Below are positions 31,873-34,192 of a stretch of DNA of 34,192 nucleotides, one piece after another. Position 1 is the first letter of the stretch. Each line of letters begins with the position of its first letter. Source of the stretch: Microcaldota archaeon (GTDB taxonomy: Archaea; Micrarchaeota; Micrarchaeia; Anstonellales; Bilamarchaeaceae); assembly GCA_023129075.1 (NCBI GenBank), contig JAGMCT010000024.1:1-34192 (forward strand). Direction: 5' to 3'. Below the pieces are notes generated by a model that did not search any database, had not been told where the DNA came from, and saw only the letters and a program-made list of their open reading frames with translations. Both the position numbers and the translations under genes were made by a program.

Positions 31873-33086
31873 ACATAGATGATATGTTTCTTTATTCTCT
31901 CAAAAACCTCAGCCATCAGCATTTAAGGTCATGGCTGACCATTCTTGGCATAGTCATAGGAATCTCGGCAATTGTTGTGCTTGTAGGGCTTGCAGACGGC
32001 CTAAGGAAAGATGTTGATGACCAGCTTTCTATAATGGGCCCAAACACAATAGTTCTGATTCCTTTCAACATTGAAGGGACTACGGATCTTTCTGGCGGAC
32101 CAATAGCGCTGCGCGCCAGTTCAGGAAAGCTTTTTGACAAGGATGTGGAGAGGGTAGAAAAGATAACCGGAGTGAAGGTTGTTGCAAAATTAATCAGCGG
32201 GAGTATTAATGTTAAATTCAGGAAGGATGAACTTACAATGGATGTAAGAGGGGTAGAACCTGAAATCTTCAGGGAGGTTACCCCAATTGATATAGAAGAG
32301 GGGAGATACCTTGAGGAATCAGACAGGCATGTTGCTCTTATCGGCTATAACATAGCTACAGATACGTTCGATGACCCTATTGATGTAGGAAGCAAACTGA
32401 TAATTAATGGAACTGCCTTCCGTGTTATAGGCATCATAGAAAAAACAGGGACAGGAGCCGTTAATTTCGATAATGTTATCCTGCTTCATTTTGAGGATGC
32501 AAGGGACCTTTATTCGGATTCATACGCCCCCAGGGAAATCAGAGCTGCAAGAATAGAGGTAAAGGAAGGTTTTGACCCTGAGGAGGTTGCAGAGGAGATT
32601 GAGAGTTCACTTCTTTCTTTCAGGAAGCTTAAGGAGGAAGATAAGGATTTCAGCCTGATAACCCCTAAATTCGTTAATGATACAGTAGGTTCAATCCTTA
32701 CAACAATAACAGTTTTTCTAGGGGCTGTTGCAGTAATCTCCCTTATTGTAGGGGGCATTGGTGTTTCCAACACCATGTTCATGAGCGTTCTGGAAAGAAC
32801 AAAGGAAATCGGAGTAATAAAAGCGATTGGTGCAAAAAAGAATGAGATTCTTGCGCTTTTTCTTTTTGAAAGTGCAATACTAGGTATTATCGGAGGTATT
32901 ATAGGAATTGGACTGGGCTATGGAATTCTCAGCCTGATTTCTTTGCTCGGCATTACAACCCTTTTTTCCCTTTCTTTAGCATTAATGGCCTTTGCATTTG
33001 CTCTTGCAGTAGGGTTAATTGCAGGTTACATCCCGGCAAGGAATGGAGCCGATATAGAACCTATGGAGGCGATGAGATATGAGTAG
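31869..33086 (+). CDS. FtsX/MacB-type ABC permease 1
   Basis: A 405-residue permease. TM1 is at about residues 21-43 (SWLTILGIVIGISAIVVLVG), followed by a large extracytoplasmic MacB periplasmic-core-like domain (about 45-270) and the FtsX core with three helices, including VGGIGVSNTMFMSVLERTKEIGVIKAIGAKK between TM2 and TM3 and a final IPARNGADIEPMEAMRYE. This is the MacB/LolC topology. Its ATG overlaps the surface protein stop as ATGA, and GGAGG 5-6 nt upstream is a strong ribosome site. It overlaps the second permease by 8 nt, suggesting a heterodimer. Confidence 0.92.
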   Translation: MNIDDMFLYSLKNLSHQHLRSWLTILGIVIGISAIVVLVGLADGLRKDVDDQLSIMGPNTIVLIPFNIEGTTDLSGGPIALRASSGKLFDKDVERVEKITGVKVVAKLISGSINVKFRKDELTMDVRGVEPEIFREVTPIDIEEGRYLEESDRHVALIGYNIATDTFDDPIDVGSKLIINGTAFRVIGIIEKTGTGAVNFDNVILLHFEDARDLYSDSYAPREIRAARIEVKEGFDPEEVAEEIESSLLSFRKLKEEDKDFSLITPKFVNDTVGSILTTITVFLGAVAVISLIVGGIGVSNTMFMSVLERTKEIGVIKAIGAKKNEILALFLFESAILGIIGGIIGIGLGYGILSLISLLGITTLFSLSLALMAFAFALAVGLIAGYIPARNGADIEPMEAMRYE

Positions 33087-34192
33087 AAGGATTAGCTGGG
33101 CGGATATTTTTTCCTATTCTTTTAAATATCTAAGAACCCAATCCCTGCGTTCCTGGTTAACTATCTCAGGCATTGTGATTGGTGTTTCCCTTATTGTTGT
33201 ACTTTTATCCATTGGAATCGGCCTTGAAAAGGACGTAAAGAGTCAGATGGCGGCCTTTGGAAGTGATATGATTGTAGTATATCCAATGGACATCTCCCAG
33301 ATGAATTTCATGTCCCTTGGCCCGAGCAAGGGAAAGCTATTTGAAAAGGATGCAGAGCTCATGAAACAGGTTCCAGGAGTGGAGGTTGTTACAAGATTTA
33401 TCATGACCAGCGGTTCTATTGCCTATAAGGACCAGGAGATTACCTCACCTTTATACGGCGTTGATGCAAACATATTTGAGGTTTACCCGGATTATATTGA
33501 ACTTGAAAAAGGCAGATTTTTCAAAGACGGGGAAAGCAGGGTTGTTATATTAGCATATACTGCAGCAAACGACCTTTTCAGGAATGAAAAACTAGAGGTA
33601 AATAAATTCCTTATAATCAACGGAGAAAAATATAGGATTGTAGGAACGCTCAAGGAGATAGGGACCTCTCTTTCAGCTTCTGATGATAGTGCAATATACA
33701 TCACCATTAATGACGCGAGAAAGATTGCAGGAAATGAGCTTGCACCCAAAGAATTAAGCGCTCTTATGGCCGATTTATATGATGATTACCCCACAGAAGA
33801 AGCAGAGGAAAGGATTATAGAAAAGCTTGCTTCTTCCCATGGAGTGAGTGTAGAAGATAAGGATTTCATTACAATCACTGCAGATGCGATGAACGAGATA
33901 GTCGGAACGGTTCTTGGGATGATTACCACCTTTCTTTTTACAATCTCTGTCATCTCCGGAATTGTCGGAGGAGTTGGTATGGCAAACACCATGTTCATGA
34001 GCGTCCTGGAAAGAACAAAGGAAATTGGAATACTGAAATCCATAGGTGCAAAAGCAGGAGAAATCCGCATGCTCTTTCTTGTTGAGGGTGCAATTATTTC
34101 ATTTGTTGGAGGAATTATCGGCTGTCTTACTGCTCTTATTCTTATTTATATTGCATCGTTCTGGCTCTTTGTTTCCTATGATTTGTGGATAT
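33079..34192 (+). CDS. FtsX/MacB-type ABC permease 2, 3'-truncated
   Basis: The frame from ATG 33079 (MSRRISWADIFSYSFKYLRT) stays open to the window end: 371 residues with the C-terminus missing. It repeats the layout of permease 1. TM1 is near residues 30-52 (SWLTISGIVIGVSLIVVLLS), an extracytoplasmic domain runs to about 275, and then come VGMANTMFMSVLERTKEIGILKSIGAKAGEI and the start of the last helices. It overlaps the first permease by 8 nt. The two permeases are clearly paralogous, so the complex is probably a LolC/LolE-like heterodimer driven by the ATPase at 29660. About 30-40 residues are likely missing. Confidence 0.9.
   Translation, partial: MSRRISWADIFSYSFKYLRTQSLRSWLTISGIVIGVSLIVVLLSIGIGLEKDVKSQMAAFGSDMIVVYPMDISQMNFMSLGPSKGKLFEKDAELMKQVPGVEVVTRFIMTSGSIAYKDQEITSPLYGVDANIFEVYPDYIELEKGRFFKDGESRVVILAYTAANDLFRNEKLEVNKFLIINGEKYRIVGTLKEIGTSLSASDDSAIYITINDARKIAGNELAPKELSALMADLYDDYPTEEAEERIIEKLASSHGVSVEDKDFITITADAMNEIVGTVLGMITTFLFTISVISGIVGGVGMANTMFMSVLERTKEIGILKSIGAKAGEIRMLFLVEGAIISFVGGIIGCLTALILIYIASFWLFVSYDLWI

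Noticed and set aside
33492-34070. Two minus-strand frames near the window end
   Set aside because: They are shadows of the truncated second permease, which reads open from 33079 to 34192 with clear FtsX-family motifs.
1-34192. CRISPR array, transposon or defence system
   Set aside because: No regularly spaced repeats, Cas, transposase, integrase or toxin-like genes were recognised on either strand.

Overview
The window reads as a low-GC archaeal chromosome, possibly from a DPANN-type lineage; that placement is inference. The signs are: archaeal-type cis-prenyltransferase and histidyl-tRNA synthetase genes; a tRNA-Lys gene with no encoded CCA; T/A-rich TATA boxes centred about 25-30 nt upstream of start codons, which implies leaderless messages for the first gene of many units; 4- or 8-nt stop/start overlaps inside operons; AGA/AGG-rich arginine usage; and an ABC system built around a COG1361-like surface protein.

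Layout. (1) 1-1792: a 5'-truncated uppS and a GT-B-like gene. (2) 1806-5390, minus strand: a GT4 glycosyltransferase, a broken acyltransferase-3 gene, a capsule-synthesis-like transferase and a GT4 fragment. (3) 5381-15190, plus strand: a hexapeptide acyltransferase followed by a long sugar operon that looks like a nonulosonic (pseudaminic- or legionaminic-like) acid pathway. It has a UDP-GlcNAc 4,6-dehydratase, a cupin, a methyltransferase, an SDR epimerase, a PseC-like aminotransferase, a NeuB/PseI-like synthase, a PseH-like GNAT, a PIG-L deacetylase, a GT2, a formyltransferase and an SpsF-like cytidylyltransferase. Gene debris is scattered through it. (4) 15336-19550: a methyltransferase, then a minus-strand unit of two GT4 enzymes and a Wzx-type flippase. 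(5) 19636-23124: a methyltransferase and a tightly coupled UDP-glucuronate decarboxylase / GT4 / sugar-1-phosphate nucleotidyltransferase operon. (6) 23168-23399: tRNA-Lys(UUU), a 16-nt copy of its 3' end, and a GC-rich hairpin cluster. (7) 23400-26000: a flavin-reductase-like gene and two GT4 genes on the minus strand. (8) 26055-34192: housekeeping and membrane genes: hisS, a CPA2 Na+/H+ antiporter, an unknown protein, a GbsR-like regulator, and an ABC exporter-like operon (ATPase, COG1361-like protein, two FtsX/MacB permeases, the last cut by the window end).

How it works together. UppS makes the polyprenyl carrier. The central operons make activated sugars (a CMP-nonulosonate-like sugar, UDP-xylose). 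Six intact GT4 enzymes, one GT2 and a capsule-type transferase assemble glycans, and the Wzx-like protein flips them. The deacetylase plus formyltransferase in the nonulosonate operon suggest N-formyl decoration. The locus shows heavy turnover: five identifiable gene remnants (acyltransferase-3, GT4, SDR, a DRG-type TGS domain, Gfo/Idh oxidoreductase) lie between intact genes, and the flanks are housekeeping genes. This is what a rapidly diversifying surface-glycan locus would look like. No CRISPR array, transposase or integrase was seen.
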